Below, piece by piece: positions 17,898 through 25,555 of a DNA stretch of 64,000 nucleotides; the first letter of the stretch is position 1, and the number at the start of each line of letters is the position of its first letter. The stretch is from Prevotellaceae bacterium UBA1743. Its GTDB lineage: Bacteria; Bacteroidota; Bacteroidia; Bacteroidales; Bacteroidaceae. Under the pieces are notes generated by a model that was not told the DNA's origin, searched no databases, and saw only the letters and a list, made by a program, of their open reading frames with translations. The stretch lies in assembly GCA_002314945.1 (NCBI GenBank), contig DCHV01000097.1:2757-66756 (forward strand), read 5' to 3'. A program made the translations under genes and the position numbers.

Positions 17898-18356
17898 ATG
17901 AACACCAAGACAATACTTGCGGCAACCCTTTTCGCTGCCTCTGCACTTACCGTGCAGGCCGATGATTACAACTATCTTACCGTTGCCTGCAACAATAGCG
18001 AGCAGAGCATCTCTCTCTCCGCCGTGCAGAAACTCACCTTCGACGCCTCTCAGGTAATTGTATGGACCACCGATGGTCAGCAGATCACCTTCCCCCTTGC
18101 TCAGATGGAAAAGATGTCCTTTACGGCCAATCCCACTTCTATTCAGTCGTTGGCAGGACAAAGTCAGGATTTGCGTTACGAGGGCGGTCAGCTCCTGGTG
18201 CACGGATCAGGTCTCGTGCGCGTCTATCGCACGGATGGTGCATTGGTCTATGTGGCCAAGACGGTCTCGGGTGACAACGCGATAGGACTCGATGCTCTTC
18301 GCTCCGGACTTTATGTGATCAGTTTTGCAGGTCAGACCATCAAGATAGAGAAATAG
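17898..18356 (+). CDS. Small secreted protein with T9SS type A-like tail
   Basis: A 152-aa protein with a signal peptide (MNTKTILAATLFAASALTVQA). A short middle region follows, in which AVQKLTFDASQVIVWTTDG and AQMEKMSFT resemble the repeated beta units of Bacteroidales secreted proteins. The C-terminal about 70 residues have the pattern GLVRVYRTDG ... LRSGLYVISFAGQTIKIEK, close to T9SS type A sorting tails. It lies 5 nt after the DUF2490 gene and 3 nt before the Cthe_2159-type gene. It looks like a surface-attached accessory protein; its function is not recognised. Confidence 0.7.
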   Translation: MNTKTILAATLFAASALTVQADDYNYLTVACNNSEQSISLSAVQKLTFDASQVIVWTTDGQQITFPLAQMEKMSFTANPTSIQSLAGQSQDLRYEGGQLLVHGSGLVRVYRTDGALVYVAKTVSGDNAIGLDALRSGLYVISFAGQTIKIEK

Positions 18357-18359
18357 GAT

Positions 18360-19550
18360 ATGAAAAGACTCCTCTTGGCGAGCCTCTGCCTCGCCCTTGC
18401 CCTTGGAATGCAGGCACAGCATCAGTTCATGCGTGTGTGGAGCCAGGGGGACAGTGACCGTCATCCCCTGAGCGACATCATCTATACTTCCGGGGGATCC
18501 CAGTTGTCCATAGGCACCCACACCTATTCCGTCAGCCTGATAGACAGCGTCACGATGGTGCCTACTGTCTTCGTGAATTTTTCCGGGAACAAGGCACAGG
18601 TAGATCTCGGACAGACGGCAGGCGTTACCTGCGATGTGTCGGGGGCTGATGTGGTTCTCACCAATACGGACACTACGCGCGAGATAGAGGTCATTCTCTC
18701 GGGCAATAGCACAAATGGCTCTTTTACCTACGTAGGGGCGTACAAGTGCAAGATTCACCTGAGTGGTCTCAACCTCACCTCCGCCACAGGCTCCCCCCTG
18801 AATATCCAGTGCGGAAAGCGTATCGACATGATTCTGGAACCCGGCACGGTGAATATATTGGCCGACGCAGCCATGGGGACACAGAAGGCTTGCCTCTATT
18901 GCAAGGGGCACCTCGAGTTGGATGGCAGCGGAAGTCTTTCCGTGCGGGGAAATGCACGTCATGCCATTGCCACCAACGAATATCTCCGTCTCAAGAAAGG
19001 CCTTGGCTCACTCTCCGTGACGTATGCTGCATCCGACGCCATCCATGCAGGGCAGTATTTCCTCATGGAAGGAGGTGCACTCGATCTCCAGGGGATGAAT
19101 GGGGATGGCATACAGGCCGAGGTCACCAATGATGCCACAGACGAGTTGAACGGCCAACTCTTCATCCAGGGAGGCAGCATCCACATGACGGTGGCTGCCG
19201 ACGACACCAAGGGTATCAAATCGGATGCCGACATGGCCATCACGGGCGGAACCTTCGATATCATGGTTACGGGAGCAGGCTCACGTGGTATCTCCTGTCC
19301 TACCAACATGGTCATCAACGAGAATCATCAATCCACCGCTATGACCATCTACGCATACGGTGGCGTATATACCGATTCCGAGGACAACGACAGCCGTTGC
19401 ATGGGTATCAAGGTAGGTGGCAACCTCACCGTTTCGGCAGGCACTGTCACGGTGTACAACAAGGGGAAGGCACGTGCCATCAAGGTGGATGGGAAATACA
19501 CCAAGACCGGCTCAGCCGTCGTGACAGGCAAGGTAATCACGGGTCAGTAG
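18360..19550 (+). CDS. Cthe_2159-type beta-helix polysaccharide-binding protein
   Basis: A 396-aa secreted protein (signal peptide to about residue 20) with the repetitive beta-helix of the Cthe_2159/DUF4353 family, annotated elsewhere as carbohydrate-binding. The repeated units include NIQCGKRIDMILEPGTVNI, CLYCKGHLELDGSG, SDAIHAGQYF and TKGIKSDADMAITGG. It is the last gene of the VTC operon. A paralogue sharing these same units is encoded at 22158-24119 next to a two-component system. The founding family member binds cellulose-like and acidic sugars; binding here is inferred. Confidence 0.83.
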   Translation: MKRLLLASLCLALALGMQAQHQFMRVWSQGDSDRHPLSDIIYTSGGSQLSIGTHTYSVSLIDSVTMVPTVFVNFSGNKAQVDLGQTAGVTCDVSGADVVLTNTDTTREIEVILSGNSTNGSFTYVGAYKCKIHLSGLNLTSATGSPLNIQCGKRIDMILEPGTVNILADAAMGTQKACLYCKGHLELDGSGSLSVRGNARHAIATNEYLRLKKGLGSLSVTYAASDAIHAGQYFLMEGGALDLQGMNGDGIQAEVTNDATDELNGQLFIQGGSIHMTVAADDTKGIKSDADMAITGGTFDIMVTGAGSRGISCPTNMVINENHQSTAMTIYAYGGVYTDSEDNDSRCMGIKVGGNLTVSAGTVTVYNKGKARAIKVDGKYTKTGSAVVTGKVITGQ

Positions 19551-19606
19551 GGAATCGCGAGTTACCCGTAAACAATTAATGGGCAATATCATAAATTATT
19601 AGAATC

Positions 19607-19840
19607 ATGTTAGACAAGGAGTTTGAATTCTATTTGGCACATCAGGATGAGTTGTTGACTAAATATGAGAACCAATATATCGCCATAGTGGGTGATCAGG
19701 TTGTGGGTGCCTATCCTACGGCTTCCGAGGCATTATACGAGAGTGATGCCAAGTATGCTCCTGGTACTTGCCTGATACAGTTGTGTACCCCGGGAAATGG
19801 GGCATATTCCGTGAGGTCTTATTCTCGTATTTGTTACTGA
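19607..19840 (+). CDS. Small partner protein of a retropepsin-like protease
   Basis: A 77-aa soluble protein of the form FLAHQDELLTKYENQYIAIVGDQVVGAY, similar to DUF5678-like small proteins. It ends 3 nt before a clan AA aspartic protease gene. Such small proteins recur beside retropepsin-like genes in bacteria and may be substrate, inhibitor or chaperone. No function is proven. It follows the Cthe_2159-type gene by 56 nt. Confidence 0.72.
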   Translation: MLDKEFEFYLAHQDELLTKYENQYIAIVGDQVVGAYPTASEALYESDAKYAPGTCLIQLCTPGNGAYSVRSYSRICY

Positions 19841-19843
19841 TTT

Positions 19844-20296
19844 ATGGCGGCTGTATTAACAATCGACTACGGCAAGCGTGTGTATTCCATAGAGACCATG
19901 TGCAAGGTTTCCATGTACCATGACGTTGTGCGCCTTGGCAATGATACTCATCCTGCATTTTTTGAATATAAAGCAATTTGGGACACTGGTGCCGTCAGAA
20001 CAGTAATATCCTCCAAAGTGGTATCAGACTTAGGGTTACAACCTCGTGGAAAGGTTGAAATGTACCATGCCAATGGCGTATCGTATGTAAACACTTTTTT
20101 TGTTAATTTGCTTCTCCCCAACAAAATGGAGATTCAAATCTTACAAGTGATGGAAGGAAATCTGCCTGACGCAGACATTCTGTTAGGGATGGATGTTATA
20201 GGCTTAGGCGATTTCGCTTTGACATCCCCAGAAGGCAAAACAATCTTCTCGTTCAGTCAGCCTTCGCAATATACGATAGATTTCAACAAGATTTGA
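19844..20296 (+). CDS. Retropepsin-like aspartic protease
   Basis: A 150-aa protein with the clan AA active site DTGA (IWDTGAVRTVIS, about residues 47-58) and a second conserved segment near the C-terminus, DADILLGMDVIG, that matches the retropepsin ILGxD region. One catalytic aspartate per chain implies a homodimer. No signal peptide is present, so it should be cytoplasmic. It is paired with the 77-aa gene 3 nt upstream. The gene is convergent with the LytTR regulator gene, and a hairpin lies between them. Confidence 0.85.
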   Translation: MAAVLTIDYGKRVYSIETMCKVSMYHDVVRLGNDTHPAFFEYKAIWDTGAVRTVISSKVVSDLGLQPRGKVEMYHANGVSYVNTFFVNLLLPNKMEIQILQVMEGNLPDADILLGMDVIGLGDFALTSPEGKTIFSFSQPSQYTIDFNKI

Positions 20297-20301
20297 GTTT
20301 C

Positions 20302-20341
20302 TTCATCGCGGAACTCATTGTACGATGCGTTCCGCGATGAA
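20302..20341. terminator. Bidirectional hairpin between retropepsin and LytTR genes
   Basis: A perfect 13-bp inverted repeat, TTCATCGCGGAAC (20302-20314) and GTTCCGCGATGAA (20329-20341), with a 14-nt loop. It overlaps the 3' end of the LytTR gene and follows the retropepsin stop by 5 nt, so it can serve both strands. Confidence 0.6.
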
Positions 20342-21073
20342 TTGTTTCAGGTCGTCCCTGAAAGTGTCTCCTATTGGCACGACGTGGCCATCCTTCAGTT
20401 TCACTTCCACCTTCGACACCTCCGCCACCTTGTCCATGTTGACGATGTACGAGCGATGCACCCGGATGAATCCTTTATCCTTGAGCAACCCCGACATTCT
20501 GCTGATGGGCATCAGCGTCATGGGCTTCTCCCCGTTGTCCAGATACAGACGCAGGTATTCGCGCATCGACACAATGTACCGTATGCTATGGATGGCGATA
20601 CGTACCAGTTTGTAATCCACTTTCAGGTATAGGACATCCTCTTCCTGATTCAGGATTCCCTCCTCTTTCTTGTGTGGGACAGGGTGCATCAGGTTGTATT
20701 GGCGTCGCACCTTTTCCGCGGCCTTTTGGAACTCCTCTATGCCGAAAGGCTTCAGCAGATAATCGATGGCATTCACCTTGTATCCCTCCAACGCATATTC
20801 GCTGTAGGCCGTGGTGAATACAATCAGGGGAGGATTCGTCAGCGATGCCACCAGTTCCATACCGTTCATGTCAGGCATGTTGATGTCCACGAACAGGGCA
20901 TCCACTCCTCCCTCGTCGATGTATTTCATCGCCTTGAAGGCATCCTGGCATGTACCTGCCAATTCCAGGTAGGGAGTCCTTCTGATGTAGGATTCCAGTT
21001 TCAGGCGTGCCAATGGCTCGTCATCGATGGCCAGGCATCTTATGCGTGGGGTGTAGTCGGTATCTGCAGACAT
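20315..21073 (-). CDS. LytTR-family response regulator
   Basis: A 252-aa regulator. A receiver domain (about 10-130) has the acidic pair in AIDDEP, the phosphoacceptor D63 in FVDINMPDMNG and the lysine in YLLKPFG. The LytTR DNA-binding domain (about 150-250) includes RVHRSYIVNMDKV. It overlaps the histidine-kinase gene by 34 bp and is the last of three genes beginning with a Cthe_2159-type protein. Its targets probably include this operon or the facing VTC operon, which is inference. Confidence 0.93.
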   Translation of the reverse strand: MSADTDYTPRIRCLAIDDEPLARLKLESYIRRTPYLELAGTCQDAFKAMKYIDEGGVDALFVDINMPDMNGMELVASLTNPPLIVFTTAYSEYALEGYKVNAIDYLLKPFGIEEFQKAAEKVRRQYNLMHPVPHKKEEGILNQEEDVLYLKVDYKLVRIAIHSIRYIVSMREYLRLYLDNGEKPMTLMPISRMSGLLKDKGFIRVHRSYIVNMDKVAEVSKVEVKLKDGHVVPIGDTFRDDLKQFIAERIVQ

Positions 21074-22161
21074 ACGTCGAAGGTGTTATCATTGTTTTTG
21101 ACCAGTAGCGAGTATTCCTCGCCATAGATGAGCGAGAGCCGCTTTTTCACATTCTCCATCCCTATTCCGCGATGTTCCTGCGCCTGACTGGTCTTGTGCA
21201 TGCTGTTCTGGCATACAAAGAGCAAGTGCTCTCCGTCCTCGTCCAGTACGGCATCTATGTGGATGAAGGAGGGAAGGCGGTTGCTCACGCCATGCTTGAA
21301 CGCATTCTCCACGAAACAGACCAGCAGAAGTGGCGGAATCTCCTTGTCCCCGCAATCCTCGGGCAGGTTCATCTTTATTTCCACATTCCTGTCGAAACGC
21401 ATTTCCATCAGTTCGGCGTAGAGGCGAAGGACCTCCATCTCCTTGCATAGCGGAGCCCATGTGCCATTGCTCTCGTACAGGGCATAGCGCAGCAGTTTCG
21501 AGAGGTTGATGATAGCCTGTTGCGCTTTTTCGTGGTCAATCTCTATCAGCGAATGGATGTTGTTCAGCGTGTTCATGAAGAAATGCGGGTTCAACTGGTA
21601 TTTCAGGTTGTCCAGTTCCATCTTCAGGTTCTCGCGTTCCAGGTCCTGTATGCGTTGTTTCGTCTTCCGCGATCTCAGATAGGACACCATCCCGAAATCC
21701 GACGCCATCAGCAGTATGGCCATGAATACACGCCCCATGACAGGAGGTAATACAGGGAGATGCCTCTTGCGTGGGGCTTTCTTTTTGGGAGGAGGGGAAA
21801 CCAACGAATGTTTGTTCATAGGGGGTGGAGGGACGAGCACTTTCTCCTTTTTGGATGGAGGAGCAGGGTATCTGAGGCTGGGCATGGCTGCAAATTGCAG
21901 GCTCGTGTAGAGTGCCAGAATCATTGCCACGCACAATCCGTACGCCTTGTATCTACGCTTGTCCCACAGATAGGGGCCCAGTAGAAAGTGATGCGTCAGA
22001 TGGATGAGGAAGAAAGGGATGGTGTGCGACCAGGCGGCTGCCATCTCCTGCAACCCATATTTGCTGCCTTGCTCCACGAACAGCAGGATCACGGCGGGCA
22101 TCACAAATACAGGTGCCCAACATCCGATGATGATAAGAAATTCCTTTGTCTTGTGTTTCAT
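21040..22161 (-). CDS. LytS-type sensor histidine kinase
   Basis: A 373-aa kinase with hydrophobic segments in the first half (about 10-35, 45-65, 75-95 and again near 145-165). A proline- and lysine-rich stretch (PSKKEKVLVPPPPMN, then VSPPPKKKAPRKRH) lies between the last two. The His_kinase domain carries the phospho-accepting histidine in NPHFFMNTLNNIHSL, and an ATPase domain follows with VENAFKHG and GIGMENVKKRL. It overlaps the gene upstream by 4 bp (ATGA) and the regulator gene downstream by 34 bp. It lacks a large periplasmic sensor domain. Confidence 0.92.
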   Translation of the reverse strand: MKHKTKEFLIIIGCWAPVFVMPAVILLFVEQGSKYGLQEMAAAWSHTIPFFLIHLTHHFLLGPYLWDKRRYKAYGLCVAMILALYTSLQFAAMPSLRYPAPPSKKEKVLVPPPPMNKHSLVSPPPKKKAPRKRHLPVLPPVMGRVFMAILLMASDFGMVSYLRSRKTKQRIQDLERENLKMELDNLKYQLNPHFFMNTLNNIHSLIEIDHEKAQQAIINLSKLLRYALYESNGTWAPLCKEMEVLRLYAELMEMRFDRNVEIKMNLPEDCGDKEIPPLLLVCFVENAFKHGVSNRLPSFIHIDAVLDEDGEHLLFVCQNSMHKTSQAQEHRGIGMENVKKRLSLIYGEEYSLLVKNNDNTFDVCLQIPTTPHA

Positions 22162-24119
22162 TTGGCTGTTATGGTTGCTACTTTGCTGGTTGCAGTCACG
22201 GTGGGGCTTACAAAGAACACCTCTGTTCCATCCGCATTGGATACCGCAATGTCCTGTGCCGTAGGTTTGGCCGTTCCGCTTCGGATGGTGATGCCTCCTT
22301 TGCCGAGAGACTCGGCAGTCAGCAGGGATAGTGCATTTGTGAATGCTCCCTCGAATTTATAGGTGCACAACGCCTCCCCGCCCGTGTTATATAAGGTATA
22401 GTAGGTATTGGCCTTGTAGCTCGTAGGGGATGCTCCCAGGAAATATCCCTGCGACGAAGCCCCCACGCTCTGGCTCGATGTCGTACCGTTGGGTCCTCCT
22501 CCGCCTCCACCTCCTTGTGAACCTCCGCCACTTACCATCAATCCACCCGTGATGACGATGTATTGGTTGTTGTCGCAGTCGAGGCCCTCTTCGGGGCTTC
22601 CTGTCGTGCTGTAGGCTAAGGTATTACCTCCCGAGATAGTGATGGCGCCCTTTCTGCCATAGTTGGAATCCACTGCATCATTTCCATTGCTATAGCATAC
22701 GGTGCTTCCTCCTGCAAATTCTATGATGCCAGAGGTGTTGAGGCAGTCGTCGTAGCACTTGAAGTAGTGCGTGCCACCCGATATCTTGATGCTCGTCTTG
22801 GACTCCAAGCCCTCGGCTCCGTCGGTCGCTGTTGTTATCGTCGTCTTTCCTCCCAGTATGCAGGCAGCTCCCATTACCTTGATGGCCTTGGCAGCAGAAC
22901 CCGTGGATTCGCCGCCAGGCCCCATGCCACCGCCAGGACCCATGCCACCGCCTCCGGGCCACGTTCTGCCACCGCCGCCCCACGTGCCTCCCTGGGAAGA
23001 GGACGAGTCGCTGTATCGCGCCCCCGTGGTGGCGACTCTCAGCGTAGGCCCGTCTCCACCTTCCATGCCCTGTGTATAGGTACCTTCCACCTTGATGCCC
23101 TTTCCTCCCGATCCCGTCATGGTGATGCTGATGTCACCTCCCGTGATCGTCATATCGCCATCGGCTTTCAGGCCTTTGGCTGTGTTCGTCTCCTGGTTGC
23201 TTGTAGAGCCATTGGTCGTGTTCTTCAGTATGTAGTTACCCCCTTGTATCACCAGGGTGCCATCGGCATATCCATCCGTATAGAGCGTTTCTCCCGTCTC
23301 CTCCTCACTCTCCTTTTCTGCCTGGATGCAATCGCCTCCCACGTTGCTGATGTTCACGTTGAACCCATTGCCCATGAAATACTGTTTGCAATGCAACCCG
23401 TCCTTCACGGCCCCCAGGATGTTGATCGTCCCATCCGACTTCTTCAGTTTCAGGTATTCCTTGGCCGAGATGGCATGGGCGGTATTTCCCTTCACGTTCA
23501 GCGTCCCCGACTTGTCTATTTCCAGATGTCCCTTGCAATAGACAGCCGCTTTCTGCTCTCCCCCGGCACCATCCGAGATAGTGTTGACAGTCCCCTTCTT
23601 CAGATGCAGTTCCACCCGTTTCCCGCATTGGATGTCGATAGCCGCCGCTGCCCGTTTGTTGCTCATCGTCAGGCCGCCCAGTACGATAGTGGTCTTGTAC
23701 GAACCATGATATACGAAGGAACCATTCTCCGTCTCGCCCGACAACTCCGTCACCAGTTCCTCCTCCGTATTGGTGTTAGTCACGACAGCGTCATTGCCCG
23801 AGACCTCCACCTTCACCCCCTTCAGGAAATAGGGATTCACCACCTTCACCCCCTTGTCTGTCCATCGAATGTACAGATGGTCGGGTAGTGTGCCAAAGGT
23901 GATGTCCGTTATCTCGCTCATGGGATACTGGAATGTACCGTTCACGAAGAGCGTTCCGTTCTGGAACACCACTTCATCTATCAAGCTCGTGGCAGCGGCA
24001 ATCGTGTCCCCGTTTGCAAAATTCACTCGCATTGCAGTTTCCTCCACCCCAGCTGCCCCCGCCTGCTGAATGGCGAAAGTCATCCATATCGTCACTGCCA
24101 ACCAGATATTCCTACTCAT
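22158..24119 (-). CDS. Large Cthe_2159-type polysaccharide-binding protein with Gly-rich loop
   Basis: A 653-aa secreted protein (signal peptide to about residue 23). Its N-terminal half repeats the beta-helix units of the 396-aa protein at 18360: VELHLKKGTVNTISDGAGG, AVYCKGHLEIDKSG, AHAISAKEYLKLKK and AKGLKADGDMTITGGD. A Gly/Pro/Met-rich insertion (about 385-415, GGGGMGPGGGMGPGG) splits the helix, and further units follow with GAEGLESKTSIKISGG. Its stop overlaps the start of the LytS-type kinase, so it is translationally coupled to the sensor. It could capture a polymer that the kinase reports on, which is inference. Confidence 0.83.
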   Translation of the reverse strand: MSRNIWLAVTIWMTFAIQQAGAAGVEETAMRVNFANGDTIAAATSLIDEVVFQNGTLFVNGTFQYPMSEITDITFGTLPDHLYIRWTDKGVKVVNPYFLKGVKVEVSGNDAVVTNTNTEEELVTELSGETENGSFVYHGSYKTTIVLGGLTMSNKRAAAAIDIQCGKRVELHLKKGTVNTISDGAGGEQKAAVYCKGHLEIDKSGTLNVKGNTAHAISAKEYLKLKKSDGTINILGAVKDGLHCKQYFMGNGFNVNISNVGGDCIQAEKESEEETGETLYTDGYADGTLVIQGGNYILKNTTNGSTSNQETNTAKGLKADGDMTITGGDISITMTGSGGKGIKVEGTYTQGMEGGDGPTLRVATTGARYSDSSSSQGGTWGGGGRTWPGGGGMGPGGGMGPGGESTGSAAKAIKVMGAACILGGKTTITTATDGAEGLESKTSIKISGGTHYFKCYDDCLNTSGIIEFAGGSTVCYSNGNDAVDSNYGRKGAITISGGNTLAYSTTGSPEEGLDCDNNQYIVITGGLMVSGGGSQGGGGGGGPNGTTSSQSVGASSQGYFLGASPTSYKANTYYTLYNTGGEALCTYKFEGAFTNALSLLTAESLGKGGITIRSGTAKPTAQDIAVSNADGTEVFFVSPTVTATSKVATITAK

Positions 24120-24139
24120 CTCTACTATGTTTTACGATG

Positions 24140-24147
24140 CAAAGTTA
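24140..24147 (-). promoter_or_regulatory. -7 box of the Cthe_2159-LytS-LytTR operon
   Basis: On the minus strand this reads TAACTTTG, 20 nt upstream of the ATG at 24119. Confidence 0.5.
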
Positions 24148-24389
24148 TAAAAAACTTTTCCTATCATCATCCGATGCGAAGCAGAGAACGCACCCCTTCT
24201 CTACAAATTCCGTGTTTTCCTCTACCAATGCATACCCATGTATTGCCTGATTCCTAATTTCCTAAATGTCTAATTGTCTTATTTCCTTATTTCCTAATTT
24301 CTCGTCATAGAAATGCAGAAATCTCGTCATGGGATAGAAAATATCTCGGTATAGAATGAGCGCGCTATGACGGAAAATTTTTCGGCAAA

Positions 24390-24639
24390 GCGTTACAGCG
24401 TTACAGCGTTACAGCGTTACAAAGGAATTCTTGTAACGGAAATACACCGACATGTCCGCGACCACAGTCAGAATACCTTATTTATATATATTATATATTA
24501 AAATATTTATTTATATTTCTTTCTAAAACAAAAACCCCCTCTAAGTCCCCCCCAAACACGGGTAGTACATGAACATGTCCGTGTATTCAAAAAACCGAAA
24601 AAGGGTTTGTAACGCTGTAACGCTGTAACGCTGTAACGC
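24390..24639. repeat. Two inverted tandem arrays of an 8-bp repeat around an AT-rich core
   Basis: The left array is GCGTTACA four times (24390-24421). The right array is its reverse complement TGTAACGC four times (24608-24639). Inside, 17-bp inverted arms at 24441-24457 and 24571-24587 match at 15 of 17 positions (AATACAC, one mismatch, GACATGT, one mismatch, C). The core between them contains long A/T runs (about 24478-24535). The layout resembles an iteron-like or phage-type origin or a recombination site, but no replication gene is adjacent. Confidence 0.85.
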
Positions 24640-24892
24640 CCGAGGGCGAAAAATCTACTGATTTTCAAGGGGTATTTCTCTGTCCGTTACGACTGTGTCG
24701 AAATCAATGGTAATTCCTCTTTCTTCAGTCGAATCATTTTCCAGTTCCCTGATGAACGATTTTGAGGGGATTTCATCATGGGTCCAGCCTGACAAGAGGG
24801 TGAGGAGGAGGAAAATAAATTAAATTCCGTTGAGTTTTGTTAATTATTGTAAAATAATATAGAAATATTTTTGTTATGTCAGAATAATACCA

Positions 24893-24900
24893 TACCTTTG
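24893..24900 (+). promoter_or_regulatory. Orphan -7 box
   Basis: TACCTTTG preceded by a 26-nt stretch that strongly resembles the one in front of the CE15 gene box at 25542-25549 (27 of 34 positions identical over box and upstream). No intact gene follows. Confidence 0.4.
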
Positions 24901-24950
24901 CCGTGTCCTTTTAAAGGGGCTCAGGCAAGGCTGTGGGTGATGTCGACTAA

Positions 24951-25088
24951 ATGCCCGGGGATTCTCCTGATGAATTTGTTTGTATATTTTTTGCGGAAAG
25001 CGGCACCTATGCAGAAACATCTTACAAAGGCTATAGCTTGCGTAAGATTACCGAGGACTGTTCACTGAAATCGTATTCAGATTTGTGA
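24951..25088 (+). pseudogene. Short coding-like frame, possible gene remnant
   Basis: A 45-codon frame beginning MPGDSPDEFVCIFF and ending SYSDL, 50 nt downstream of the orphan -7 box. An in-frame stop lies immediately before its ATG. The composition looks coding, but no family is recognised. It may be a fragment of a gene decayed by point mutations, or a small protein of its own. Confidence 0.25.
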
Positions 25089-25116
25089 CACCCGAGGGCG
25101 AGAGGCAGCAATCAAC

Positions 25117-25536
25117 ATGGAACCCACCATGAATTTCCGTAATCCGGACGACAACGCACCTATGACTGTGCAACAACCGTCCTGCCCACTTCAGGGCACT
25201 CCTGACAGCGAGACCATGTCCCAATGTATCTACAAGGGCGTGCAACAGGCGTCAAAGCGACAATCCGCCGAAGCAGTTCAACTTCTGGACGAGATGTCCG
25301 ACGCAGAAGCGATCCGATTCGATGAATCATCGTAAGAGGATGCTTTCTACGGAGATTACGCTATTGCGGAATATCCGTCTTTGCCACTTGATTACAAGGG
25401 AATACTGGTGTATCGCTCCTTGCAGGAACTGACGTTACAAGCGTGTAACGTTGTACATTTTGAAATGATGGACACGACTACGGAAATAACCCTGTTTTCA
25501 ACATTTTGTCTGTCTGATTTTGTTTTGATGGAATAA
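25117..25536 (+). pseudogene. Interrupted frame of about 139 codons, possible pseudogene
   Basis: The frame from 25117 gives 72 residues (MEPTMNFRNPDDNAP ... DAEAIRFDESS) to a TAA at 25333-25335. The same frame then stays open for 66 more codons (EDAFYGDYAIAEYPSLPLDY ...) to a stop at 25534-25536. Both halves look coding, which suggests one gene broken by a nonsense change. The family is not recognised. Chance openness cannot be excluded, and the last part overlaps the CE15 promoter. Confidence 0.25.
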
Positions 25537-25541
25537 TGATA

Positions 25542-25549
25542 TACCTTTG
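25542..25549 (+). promoter_or_regulatory. -7 box of the CE15-like gene
   Basis: TACCTTTG with only 6 nt to the ATG at 25556, so the mRNA is probably leaderless or nearly so. Confidence 0.55.
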
Positions 25550-25555
25550 CCAAAT

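Larger units (their letters stand above)
24120..25555. other. 1.4-kb intergenic region with mirror repeat arrays and decayed frames
   Basis: It holds the minus-strand promoter of the 653-aa gene, an A+T-rich run with short reiterations (about 24245-24300) and two inverted 8-bp repeat arrays flanking an A+T-rich core. It also holds an orphan -7 box (24893-24900), two short coding-like frames with stops (24951-25088 and 25117-25536), and the CE15 promoter. No intact gene of usual length is visible. Confidence 0.7.

Noticed and set aside
24390..24639. CRISPR array reading of the mirrored repeats
   Set aside because: Units are 8 bp, contiguous and inverted in the second half, with no spacers, so this is not a CRISPR array.
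24871..25068. 65-codon frame over the orphan promoter
   Set aside because: It begins inside the promoter region and has no coding-like composition or family. The other frame in the same stretch looks more plausible but is also unsupported.
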